Origin: Flavobacterium sp.
GTDB taxonomy: Bacteria > Bacteroidota > Bacteroidia > Flavobacteriales > Flavobacteriaceae
Direction: 5' to 3'
DNA: 64,000 nt
Assembly: GCA_010365135.1 (NCBI GenBank)
Contig: JAAFGY010000002.1
Coordinates: 1 to 64,000, forward strand
The notes under the pieces were generated by a model, which was not told the DNA's origin, ran no database searches, and saw only the letters and a list, made by a program, of their open reading frames with translations. Both the position numbers and the translations under genes were made by a program. Positions 43,843-53,171 of this stretch are shown here, piece by piece. Position 1 is the stretch's first letter. Every line of letters begins with the position of its first letter.

Positions 43843-45198
43843 ATGAAAATTAAGTTTATTGGAGGAGCAGGAACGGTAACAGGTTCAAAAACATTAATTG
43901 AAAGTAATGGGGTTCGAATTTTAATCGATTGCGGACAATTTCAAGGCATTAAACCATTGAGAGAACTAAACTGGCAGTCCTTACCAGTATTGCCTTCAAC
44001 CGTAGATATTGTATTGTTGACTCACGGTCATTTGGATCATTGTGGTTGGTTGCCAAGATTGGTAGAGCAAGGATTTAAAGGGAAAATATATTGTACGAGT
44101 CCAACTAAAGACATTACCAAACTCATCCTTTCAGATAGTGCAAAAATTCAAGAAGAAGAAGCCAATAAGGCGAATAAAGAGCATTATTCTAAACACGAAA
44201 TTGCCGAACCACTTTATAATTTAGAACAAGCCGAAGCTGTTTTTCCTCTTTTTAGAGTCGTAAAAATCAATGAAAATATTGCTTTGGATGCCGAGATTTC
44301 AGCTGTTTTTGTCAATGCTGGACACATTATTGGAGCTTGCAGCATCGAATTGAATTTGGAAAATAAAACGCTGGTTTTCTCAGGAGATATTGGTCGTGAT
44401 AACGATATTTTAATGTATCCGCCGACCAAACCCAAAAAAGCGGATTATATTTTCTTGGAAAGCACTTACGGAAATCGCCTTCATCCCGACTCGAATGTCA
44501 AAGCAGAACTAGAAATGTATATTAACAATACAGTTCAAAAAGGCGGAACAATTATTATTCCGAGTTTTGCTGTAGAACGCGCTCAAACAGTGATGTACTT
44601 GCTGTGGCAACTTAAAACTGAAGGTAAAATTCCAAATATTCCGTATATAATTGATACTCCAATGGGAATTAGTGTTGTGGAAATTTTTGAAAATAATAAA
44701 AAATGGCACAAATTGCCCGAACAAGATTATGTCGCAATGTGTCAAATGTTTACAATGATTTCGGATTATCAAGATACTATTGAAGCGATTTACAAAAAAC
44801 GGTCGAAACTAATTATTGCAGCTAGCGGGATGATTACCGGCGGTAGAGTTTTGAGTTATTTAGAACGTTATATTGGTTTGCCTGAAACTACCGTAATCAT
44901 CATTGGCTATCAAGCCGAAGGAACACGTGGCAGAAAATTATTGGAAGGCGAAAAAGAAATTAAAATTTATGGCAAATTCTATGATGTTAAGGCCAATATC
45001 CTCAACATAGAAGGATTGTCGGCTCATGGCGATCAAAAGGATTTGATCAATTGGCTTTCTGAATTGGAAAATACTCCTAAAAAAATATTTTTGGTTCACG
45101 GAGAAGATGGGGCTTTAGAGGAACTCGGCATTAAAATCAATGAAAGGTATGGTTTTGAATGTGTAATTCCACAAATGAATCAAGAGTTTGAACTTTAG
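43843..45198 (+). CDS. MBL-fold beta-CASP ribonuclease-like protein
   Basis: A 451-residue metallo-beta-lactamase-fold nuclease of the CPSF/RNA-specificity group. The metal motif HGHLDH is at residues 61-66. The family N-terminus is FIGGAGTVTGSKTLI; a beta-CASP insert (FLESTYGNRLH, then PSFAVERAQTVMYLL and SGMITGGR) and the RMMBL end (GLSAHGDQKDLINWL, LVHGE) are present. Likely a cytosolic RNase; the substrate is unknown. Co-oriented with the ATP-cone nuclease gene. Confidence 0.92.
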   Translation: MKIKFIGGAGTVTGSKTLIESNGVRILIDCGQFQGIKPLRELNWQSLPVLPSTVDIVLLTHGHLDHCGWLPRLVEQGFKGKIYCTSPTKDITKLILSDSAKIQEEEANKANKEHYSKHEIAEPLYNLEQAEAVFPLFRVVKINENIALDAEISAVFVNAGHIIGACSIELNLENKTLVFSGDIGRDNDILMYPPTKPKKADYIFLESTYGNRLHPDSNVKAELEMYINNTVQKGGTIIIPSFAVERAQTVMYLLWQLKTEGKIPNIPYIIDTPMGISVVEIFENNKKWHKLPEQDYVAMCQMFTMISDYQDTIEAIYKKRSKLIIAASGMITGGRVLSYLERYIGLPETTVIIIGYQAEGTRGRKLLEGEKEIKIYGKFYDVKANILNIEGLSAHGDQKDLINWLSELENTPKKIFLVHGEDGALEELGIKINERYGFECVIPQMNQEFEL

Positions 45199-45324
45199 AA
45201 AAAAACTACAATAACCCATATTGTATTAAATATTTATTAAAAAAGCCGAAATCCATTTCCTTGATAGTGCTATTTCGCTAAAATATAATTACTTTCACAA
45301 CCAAAAAAATTTTAAAATATTTTT

Positions 45325-45996
45325 ATGAGTAATTTCGATTGGACACAACTAGTAAATCCTGAATTTTATATTTTAATGGAATTTGGCGGAGTAAAAATGG
45401 GATTGATAGTCATTCTTTTTATAATTTTTGCCGAGACAGGATTATTTGCAGGTTTTTTTCTTCCAGGCGACAGTTTGTTATTTTTAGCGGGGATTTATAG
45501 TGAGTTATTAACTCGTCAAATATCAGTAGGCAACGATTTTGTTAATGTGGTTTTATTGTCTTCATTGGTTTCCTTGGCAGGTGTTTTGGGGAATATGGTG
45601 GGGTATTGGTTTGGCGTCAAAGGGGGCACTTATCTATATAACAAGGAAGATACTTTTTGGTTTAAGGAAAAATACCTTTTGCAATCCAGAGATTTTTTCG
45701 ATAAATATGGAGGAAAAGCAATAATTTTTGCAAGGTTCATACCCATTTTCAGAACTTTTGCGCCCATAGTTGCAGGAATTGCGTCAATGGATAAAAAGAA
45801 ATTTATGTTTAACAATATAATGGGTTCTGTACTGTGGTCCTTTAGTATGATTTTTGCGGGACATTATTTGTCGGATTTATTTAAAAATCAATTTGGTATA
45901 GATTTAAAAGCTCATATAGAATATATTGTCATTGGAATTGTTTTGGTAACAACGCTTCCTGTTTTATGGAAATTATTAAAAAAAAGAGTTCATTAA
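45325..45996 (+). CDS. DedA-family membrane protein
   Basis: A 223-residue polytopic protein of the DedA/VTT family, implicated in lipid-carrier flipping and membrane homeostasis. Family motifs are ETGLFAGFFLPGDSLLFLAG, FxxKYGGKAIIFARF and IPIFRTFAPIVAGIASM. About five hydrophobic segments. It ends at a terminator shared with groEL. Confidence 0.92.
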   Translation: MSNFDWTQLVNPEFYILMEFGGVKMGLIVILFIIFAETGLFAGFFLPGDSLLFLAGIYSELLTRQISVGNDFVNVVLLSSLVSLAGVLGNMVGYWFGVKGGTYLYNKEDTFWFKEKYLLQSRDFFDKYGGKAIIFARFIPIFRTFAPIVAGIASMDKKKFMFNNIMGSVLWSFSMIFAGHYLSDLFKNQFGIDLKAHIEYIVIGIVLVTTLPVLWKLLKKRVH

Positions 45997-46008
45997 TATG
46001 AAAAAACA

Positions 46009-46041
46009 AAAAAATCCGAAGCTTTAAACTTCGGATTTTTT
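46009..46041. terminator. Bidirectional terminator between dedA-type gene and groEL
   Basis: Perfect 13-bp stem AAAAAATCCGAAG/CTTCGGATTTTTT with a 7-base loop, A-run and T-run on both sides. Confidence 0.92.
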
Positions 46042-46052
46042 ATTCAAATTAA

Positions 46053-46087
46053 CTTCGTAATTCGTATATCTTACTTCGTACTTGAAA
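46053..46087. repeat. Single heptad arm directly behind groEL
   Basis: TTCG recurs at 46054, 46061 and 46075, with related words at 46068 and 46082, an exact 7-bp register over five units. The arm abuts the groEL stop codon at 46089. No complementary partner is found before the terminator, so this looks like a lone 5' arm of the element type seen between groES and groEL. Confidence 0.55.
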
Positions 46088-46088
46088 A

Positions 46089-47864
<1,776 letters not shown>

Positions 47865-48140
47865 TTAGATTATTGCAAGAATATCATCCTCGCGCATTAT
47901 CAAATAATCTTTTCCTTCTAATTTCAATTCTGTTCCAGCGTATTTTCCGTAGAGAACAGAATCACCTACTTTTACAGTCATTTCGTGGTCTTTTGTCCCT
48001 TTTCCAACAGCAACGACAGTTCCTTTTTGTGGTTTTTCTTTTGCAGTATCTGGAATAAAAATTCCGGAGGCAGTTTGAGTTTCAGCAGCTACGGGTTCAA
48101 TAAGAACACGGTCTGAAAGTGGTTTAATATTTAAAGCCAT
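47865..48140 (-). CDS. groES: Co-chaperonin GroES
   Basis: A 91-residue Hsp10 ([16 protein letters not shown], then the mobile loop [20 protein letters not shown], in part, and [14 protein letters not shown]). Lid of the GroEL chamber. No CIRCE inverted repeat is seen upstream, so control must be by another route. Confidence 0.98.
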   Translation of the reverse strand: MALNIKPLSDRVLIEPVAAETQTASGIFIPDTAKEKPQKGTVVAVGKGTKDHEMTVKVGDSVLYGKYAGTELKLEGKDYLIMREDDILAII

Positions 48141-48183
48141 AATGATAGAATATTTTATTATTATTAATTTGATAAGATTCGGA

Positions 48184-48202
48184 TTTCAGAAATTATGCCA
48201 AC
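48184..48202 (-). promoter_or_regulatory. Unusual TTGGCAT motif upstream of groES
   Basis: On the minus strand GTTGGCATAATTTCTGAAA lies about 45-60 bases before the groES start. No TAnnTTTG element is present in this gap. TTGGCAT with a downstream T-rich part faintly recalls sigma-54 sites, but the -12 GC is missing. Weak evidence. Confidence 0.25.
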
Positions 48203-48226
48203 AGTTGAAAACTGACATTTTTTCTT

Positions 48227-48257
48227 AAAAAAAATGCCAGCTTTGACAGGCTGGCAT
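48227..48257 (-). terminator. Terminator behind secG
   Basis: Stem ATGCCAGC/GCTGGCAT with an 8-base loop, followed on the minus strand by eight T. It separates the lptE-TPR-secG transcript from groES. Confidence 0.9.
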
Positions 48258-48277
48258 TTATTATATGTTAATGTAAC

Positions 48278-48619
48278 TTATTTTTTTACAGGCTCAGTTG
48301 CCGGAGCAGGAGTCATTGGAGCAGGTGTTGTTGTTTTTGGAACAGCAGTTTCTGTTTTATCAATAATTTTTGAGTCCTTATCGCCTAATGATCCTCCAAA
48401 ACTTAAACTTGAGAGTAAAATAAGGACAATTAATATGGTGGCTAATGTCCAAGTGCTTTTGTCTAAAAAGTCGGTAGTTTTTTGTACACCACCTATTTGT
48501 GTTGAACCACCTAATGATGAAGAAAGTCCGCCGCCTTTAGGGTTTTGAACCATTATTACTACTACGAGTAAAAAACAAACTATTGTTATTAAAACTAAAA
48601 AAATTGAAAATGTGCTCAT
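48278..48619 (-). CDS. secG: Preprotein translocase subunit SecG
   Basis: A 113-residue membrane protein with two hydrophobic segments (about 3-22 and 52-72) around the family loop VQNPKGGGLSSSLGGSTQIGG (shown in part), then a Pro/Ala/Thr-rich cytosolic tail. Auxiliary subunit of SecYEG. It follows the TPR gene after 3 bases. Confidence 0.94.
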   Translation of the reverse strand: MSTFSIFLVLITIVCFLLVVVIMVQNPKGGGLSSSLGGSTQIGGVQKTTDFLDKSTWTLATILIVLILLSSLSFGGSLGDKDSKIIDKTETAVPKTTTPAPMTPAPATEPVKK

Positions 48620-48622
48620 TGT

Positions 48623-49441
48623 TTAATTATTATTTTGTTGTAAAATCTTAATATCCGAGATTCGGTCTGCAAAGAAACTACTTTTTTCTGGATATTTCAA
48701 AATTAATATCTCATAAGCTTGTATCGCTTTTTGATATTTTTTTTGCTCCAAGTAGACTCTTGCCAATGTCTCGGTCATTAAGTAGGAATTATCTGTTTTA
48801 TTACTATTGGTATTAAGAGAAGATGTTGCGTTTTGTTTTATTGGAGAAATCTTTGGACTAGCTTCGATAAATTTATCTATCAATTGCGCTTTTTTCTTTT
48901 TTTCATCGTCAATAAGCTTATTTTCAGGGTTTTCATCGCGAACTATGGGTTGCGTTCTGGAGAGTTGAAGCCATTCTTGAAAAGAATGTTTTTCGTCTTT
49001 GGAGAAACCAAAAGGCTTTCCGATTTCTAGATTTTCGGCCGCTTCTATTGGTGAAGCTTCTTTTATGGTGGTACGAATGGATTGTTCTAATTTGTTGGTT
49101 TTTGGCTCAAGCCGTATTTCTGGCTTAATTACTTCACAATCAATCACGCTAATGTCAAGAAGTTCAAGGATTTTTTTGTCGTACAACCCTTTTTGGATGG
49201 CCACAAAAGTATCCGATGTGATAAAGTCGAATAAAATGGTTCGGTCGGTTGTGTGCGCTGCAGTAACTTTCAAGGCATAATTATACCTAAAACTATTTTG
49301 ATTAAAAAGCCCTTTCAATCGTAAAGCTCTGGCACTTTGAAAATATGGAAATTCATCCAAAACTTTTCCTAAGTCGTCCGTTTGCTTTTCGTTGATAGCA
49401 TCTGGTTTATTAATTAAATAAGTATAATCGGTTACGTTCAT
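48623..49441 (-). CDS. Tetratricopeptide-type hypothetical protein
   Basis: A 272-residue cytosolic protein. The C-terminal part reads as a TPR unit (ETLARVYLEQKKYQKAIQAYEI, in part, then LILKYPEKSSFFADR); the N-terminus (LINKPDAINEKQTDDLGKVLDEFPYFQSAR in part) resembles a conserved Bacteroidota family found beside secG and lptE. The middle is polar and probably disordered. No catalytic motif. Function unknown; conserved position suggests a link to envelope assembly. Confidence 0.75.
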   Translation of the reverse strand: MNVTDYTYLINKPDAINEKQTDDLGKVLDEFPYFQSARALRLKGLFNQNSFRYNYALKVTAAHTTDRTILFDFITSDTFVAIQKGLYDKKILELLDISVIDCEVIKPEIRLEPKTNKLEQSIRTTIKEASPIEAAENLEIGKPFGFSKDEKHSFQEWLQLSRTQPIVRDENPENKLIDDEKKKKAQLIDKFIEASPKISPIKQNATSSLNTNSNKTDNSYLMTETLARVYLEQKKYQKAIQAYEILILKYPEKSSFFADRISDIKILQQNNN

Positions 49442-49443
49442 TT

Positions 49444-49516
49444 CAGATTTGAGATTTGAGATTTGAGATTTGAGATTTCAGCAGCTAAACTGAAAACTGA
49501 AAACTGCTCACTGGAT
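49444..49516. repeat. Heptad tandem repeat between lptE and TPR gene
   Basis: CAGATTT at 49444 is followed by five exact GAGATTT units (49451-49485), six heptads in all, ending 3 bases from the TPR start codon. On the lptE side AAACTGA-AAACTGC (about 49494-49507) forms a second, unrelated heptad pair. The two arms are not complementary, so this looks like halves of two different elements. Confidence 0.7.
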
Positions 49517-50020
49517 TTACCATTTTGCTAAAGATTCGTTGAATATATCTTGCGTAATTCTTTCGTAAATTGTTTTTATTGCACTGTCTAAAGTAAGGCC
49601 AGAAAGTTGTTGGGCTGCAGGATAATCAAAGAAAAATTCAAAAGTTTTTTCAAAATTATCGGCTTCTTTATTTTTATTGGTAAATCGTACATTAACTCTA
49701 ATTGTCAATCTATTTTGAGCAGCTGTAATATCGGCAGTGGCCATCATTGGACTTATCCTGTAATCTGTAATTTCGCCTTCGTAGGTTAAATCGCCTCCAT
49801 TTTTAACCAAATTCAAGTTAGTTTGATTTTGAATAAGGTCTTGCAATGTCAAGGTAAAAGTCCTGTCGATTCCGGGTTGAATTAACTCGGCATTATTTGG
49901 AAAAAAATTCACCTGAAAAGTTTTAGCATCAATTTTTCCAGTTCCTGTAAAGTTGTAAACCGAACATCCACTGATGGTAAAAAGGATCGCTATTGCAATG
50001 AGATAGTGTAGTTGTTTCAT
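49517..50020 (-). CDS. lptE: LPS-assembly lipoprotein LptE
   Basis: A 167-residue outer-membrane lipoprotein (lipobox LFTISGC, lipidated Cys19). The domain starts SVYNFTGTGKIDAKTFQV and contains LTLQDLIQNQTNLNLV and the GEITDYRISPM block, matching the Bacteroidota LptE family. Partner of LptD in lipopolysaccharide insertion. In operon with the sigma-54 activator upstream (32-base gap). Confidence 0.9.
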   Translation of the reverse strand: MKQLHYLIAIAILFTISGCSVYNFTGTGKIDAKTFQVNFFPNNAELIQPGIDRTFTLTLQDLIQNQTNLNLVKNGGDLTYEGEITDYRISPMMATADITAAQNRLTIRVNVRFTNKNKEADNFEKTFEFFFDYPAAQQLSGLTLDSAIKTIYERITQDIFNESLAKW

Positions 50021-50052
50021 TTTATATTTAAAAGTTCAAAGATATCCAATTT

Positions 50053-51309
50053 TTAAAGATCAAATTGTTTTATTTTTCGATACAAAGTTCTTTCGGAAAT
50101 TCCCAATTCATCGGCGGCGGCTTTGCGTTTTCCTTTGTTTTTTTCCAAAGATTTTTTGATCATTTCAATTTCTCGTTGTTCTAATTTTAAAATTTCTTCT
50201 TCCTCAATGGTTTCGGCAAATTGGTAATTGTCCTCTTGTTCTAGGTAATTATTTTCGTTGTTTTGAGCTGTACTTATGCCAATTCTAGGCTCTTCTTCAT
50301 AATCTATTTCGCTGTCCTCTTCATTAGCGCCATATATTTTTTTAATAAGGTTAGAATTCGTTTCTTGAACTTTAGCGCCACCGTTTTGCATCAATTCCAA
50401 GGTTAATTTCTTCAAATCATTCAAATCGCTTTTCATATCAAAAAGTACTTTGTACAGAATTTCTCTTTCGGTGCTAAAATCATTTTTGCTTTTTTCGTCC
50501 TTGATTACCGAAGGCAAATTGCTCGCTTCTGAAGGTAAATAAGATTGCAAAGTCGCGGATGTTATGTCGCGGTTAGTTTCTAACACTGAAATTTGTTCCG
50601 CAACATTTCGCAATTGTCGAATATTTCCGCTCCATCTAAATTTTTGCAACAACTGAACGGCATAATCGTCTAATTTAATGGCTGGCATTTTATATTTATG
50701 AGCAAAATCAGCAGCAAATTTCCTGAATAATAAATGAATATCATCTTTTCTATCTCGTAATGGAGGCAAAGTAATGTCAACGGTGCTTAATCTATAATAC
50801 AAATCCTCACGGAATTTCCCTTTTTCAATGGCATCAAACAAATTGACATTGGTGGCAGCCACAATTCGAACATCGGTTTTTTGAACTTGGGATGAACCTA
50901 CTTTTAGGAATTCTCCATTTTCAAGAATTCTCAGCAAACGAACTTGAGTTGTTAGCGGTAATTCACCTACTTCGTCAAGGAAAATGGTTCCACCGCTGGC
51001 TACTTCAAAATAACCCTCACGAGTGGAAGTTGCTCCTGTAAAAGAGCCTTTTTCGTGACCAAAAAGTTCGCTGTCTATTGTTCCTTCTGGAATTGCACCA
51101 CAGTTTACGGCAATATATTTCCCGTGTTTTCTGTGCGAAAGCGAATGAATTATTTTGGGAATGCTTTCTTTTCCAACACCACTTTCACCCACAACCAATA
51201 CCGAAATATCCGTTGGCGCGACCTGAATGGCTTTTTCTATTGCGCGATTGAGTTTTGGGTCATTCCCAATAATCTCGAATCGTTGTTTTATTGATTGAAC
51301 TGTTTCCAT
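50053..51309 (-). CDS. Sigma-54-interacting transcriptional activator
   Basis: A 418-residue bacterial enhancer-binding protein lacking an N-terminal receiver or sensor domain. The AAA+ core is at about 15-255: Walker A GESGVGKE at 41-48, the sigma-54 contact loop as GSFTGA at 88-93, Walker B IFLDEVGE. After an acidic linker of about 110 residues comes a Fis-type helix-turn-helix (GKRKAAADELGISERTLYRK, about 388-410). Without a sensor it may be controlled by expression level or by the linker. It lies between miaB and lptE. Confidence 0.94.
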   Translation of the reverse strand: METVQSIKQRFEIIGNDPKLNRAIEKAIQVAPTDISVLVVGESGVGKESIPKIIHSLSHRKHGKYIAVNCGAIPEGTIDSELFGHEKGSFTGATSTREGYFEVASGGTIFLDEVGELPLTTQVRLLRILENGEFLKVGSSQVQKTDVRIVAATNVNLFDAIEKGKFREDLYYRLSTVDITLPPLRDRKDDIHLLFRKFAADFAHKYKMPAIKLDDYAVQLLQKFRWSGNIRQLRNVAEQISVLETNRDITSATLQSYLPSEASNLPSVIKDEKSKNDFSTEREILYKVLFDMKSDLNDLKKLTLELMQNGGAKVQETNSNLIKKIYGANEEDSEIDYEEEPRIGISTAQNNENNYLEQEDNYQFAETIEEEEILKLEQREIEMIKKSLEKNKGKRKAAADELGISERTLYRKIKQFDL

Positions 51310-51314
51310 ATTTT

Positions 51315-51446
51315 TTATTTCTCAGTTTTTACAGGAACTGTTTTTTCTACTTTTTGCTTTGGGAAATAGGTTCTAATGATATAAAAAGTGGAACCAAATC
51401 CAATAATGAAAGTAAGTATTGCAATAATTATGTTTTTTTTGGTCAT
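51315..51446 (-). CDS. Small single-pass membrane protein (43 aa)
   Basis: ATG at 51446 to TAA at 51315 gives 43 residues: MTKKN, a hydrophobic helix (IIIAILTFIIGFGSTFYII), then a basic tail (PKQKVEKTVPVKTEK). Orientation should be N-in/C-out or the reverse; positive charge at both ends makes it unclear. It fits exactly between miaB (33 bases upstream) and the sigma-54 activator (5 bases downstream), with no other use for the space, which supports it as a real gene. Function unknown. Confidence 0.65.
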   Translation of the reverse strand: MTKKNIIIAILTFIIGFGSTFYIIRTYFPKQKVEKTVPVKTEK

Positions 51447-51479
51447 GCTAAATAGTTTTGACTTAGTTCGTAGTGAAAA

Positions 51480-52925
51480 TTAATTCATTTCAGAATATCC
51501 AACCGCTTCCCCAATCAAAGTTCCGCTGGTGCAACTAGTGATTTTTACATTCACAAAATCTCCAATTTTATAATCCTCTTTTGGAAAAACAACCACTATG
51601 CTTTGTGAATTTCGTCCAGACCAATCTTTATCCGATTTTTTCGATGCTTTTTCAACCAAAACTTCTACGGTTTGCCCAACGAATTCCTGAGTTCTTATCG
51701 CGCTATGATTTCGTTGTAAATCGACAATTTCTTGTAATCTTCGCAATTTTGTGGTTTCGAGAACATCATCTTCCATTTTGCGTTCGGCCAGTGTTCCCGG
51801 CCGTTCAGAGTACGAATACATATAACCAAAACTGTATTTTACGTGTTCCATTAAACTCAACGTGTCTTGATGATCTTCTTCAGTTTCAGTTGGAAAACCT
51901 GAGATTAGGTCTTGGGTAACGGAACAATTTGGAATGATAGTTCTGATTTTTTCAATCAAAGTCATATATTCTATTCGAGTATGCAAACGGTTCATTGCCT
52001 TCAGAATTCTATCGCTTCCGGATTGAACTGGCAAGTGAATGTGCTTGCAAATATTAGGATGTTTCGCAATGACGTGCAAAACACTTTCGTGCATATCTTG
52101 CGGATTGGATGTCGAAAAACGGATGCGCAATTTTGGAAAACCCACCGCGACCATTTCGAGTAATTGATCAAAGTCAACTGCGGTTGCTTTTTGTATTTCG
52201 GAAACATTGACAAAATCTTTTTTCAGTCCACCACCATACCAAAGATAGCTGTCCACATTTTGTCCTAAAAGTGTAATTTCCTTAAACCCTTTATACCATA
52301 AATCCTGAATTTCTTTCATTATACTTTGTGGTTCCCGGCTGCGTTCCCGACCGCGAGTGAATGGAACTACGCAAAAAGTACACATATTATCACAACCGCG
52401 AGTGATGGAAACAAAAGCGGAAACGCCATTCGAATTGAGCCGAACGGGAGAAATATCGCCATACGTTTCGTCTTTTGACAAAATCACGTTGATGGCATCA
52501 CGACCTTCTTCGACTTCGGACAATAAATTGGGTAAATCTTTGTAAGCATCAGGACCAACAACAAGATCGACAATTTTTTCTTCGTCTAGAAATTTTTCTT
52601 TCAAACGTTCTGCCATACAGCCCAAAACGCCCACTTTCATCTTTGGATTCGTCCGTTTCACAGCATTGTATTTTTCCAGACGTTTGCGAATCGTTTGCTC
52701 TGCTTTGTCGCGAATGGAACAGGTATTGACCAAAACCAAATCAGCTTCTTCAAGGATTTGTGTTGTGTTATATCCGTTTGACGACAGGATGGAAGCTACG
52801 ATTTCGCTGTCGGAAAAATTCATTGCGCAGCCATAACTTTCTATAAATAGTTTCTTTGTATTCTCGGGTTTATTATCTAAAACTAGACTTTCGCCTTGCT
52901 TGCTTTCTTCAATAATCTTTTCCAT
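51480..52925 (-). CDS. miaB: tRNA-2-methylthio-N6-dimethylallyladenosine synthase MiaB
   Basis: Radical-SAM methylthiotransferase modifying A37 of tRNA. The N-terminal cluster Cys residues are in ESYGCAMN, NTCSIRD and GVLGCMAERL. The radical-SAM motif is RGCDNMCTFCVVPFTRG. A C-terminal TRAM domain (QTVEVLVEKASKK ... VNVKITSCTSGTLIGEAV) is present. 481 residues. First gene of the minus-strand run to secG; full promoter upstream. Confidence 0.97.
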   Translation of the reverse strand: MEKIIEESKQGESLVLDNKPENTKKLFIESYGCAMNFSDSEIVASILSSNGYNTTQILEEADLVLVNTCSIRDKAEQTIRKRLEKYNAVKRTNPKMKVGVLGCMAERLKEKFLDEEKIVDLVVGPDAYKDLPNLLSEVEEGRDAINVILSKDETYGDISPVRLNSNGVSAFVSITRGCDNMCTFCVVPFTRGRERSREPQSIMKEIQDLWYKGFKEITLLGQNVDSYLWYGGGLKKDFVNVSEIQKATAVDFDQLLEMVAVGFPKLRIRFSTSNPQDMHESVLHVIAKHPNICKHIHLPVQSGSDRILKAMNRLHTRIEYMTLIEKIRTIIPNCSVTQDLISGFPTETEEDHQDTLSLMEHVKYSFGYMYSYSERPGTLAERKMEDDVLETTKLRRLQEIVDLQRNHSAIRTQEFVGQTVEVLVEKASKKSDKDWSGRNSQSIVVVFPKEDYKIGDFVNVKITSCTSGTLIGEAVGYSEMN

Positions 52926-52960
52926 AAGTCACTTTCAAAAGTGTATTTTTAATAAGGATG

Positions 52961-52992
52961 CAAAGGTACAATTATTTGAATGAATCTGACAA
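52961..52992 (-). promoter_or_regulatory. Promoter of miaB
   Basis: Minus strand TTG (52990-52992), 21-base spacer, TACCTTTG (52961-52968); start codon about 36 bases downstream. Confidence 0.75.
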
Positions 52993-53028
52993 GATGTCAG
53001 ATGAAGAATTAACAGTATTTTAAAACCA

Positions 53029-53061
53029 AACCCTTTAAAAGTTCAAAACTCCGAAAGGGTT
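53029..53061 (-). terminator. Structured hairpin between GH20 gene and miaB
   Basis: Outer stem AACCCTTT/AAAGGGTT, a symmetric 3x3 internal loop, then AGTT/AACT with a 3-base tip. It lies 111 bases past the GH20 stop on the transcribed strand and is followed by a T-containing stretch. Terminator is likely; the distance from the gene is unusual. Confidence 0.5.
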
Positions 53062-53171
53062 GTAAGGTTCGTAATAATATTATATTGAAATTACTTTTTA
53101 TAGAAAAGGTTATTTCACTTTAAATAAAAGCAATTAAAACGCAATGAGCTAGAGTATTTTTAAACTCACTT

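Noticed and set aside
49444-49485. CRISPR-like tandem array
   Set aside because: The units are 7 bp with no spacers and there are no cas genes; it is a simple tandem repeat.
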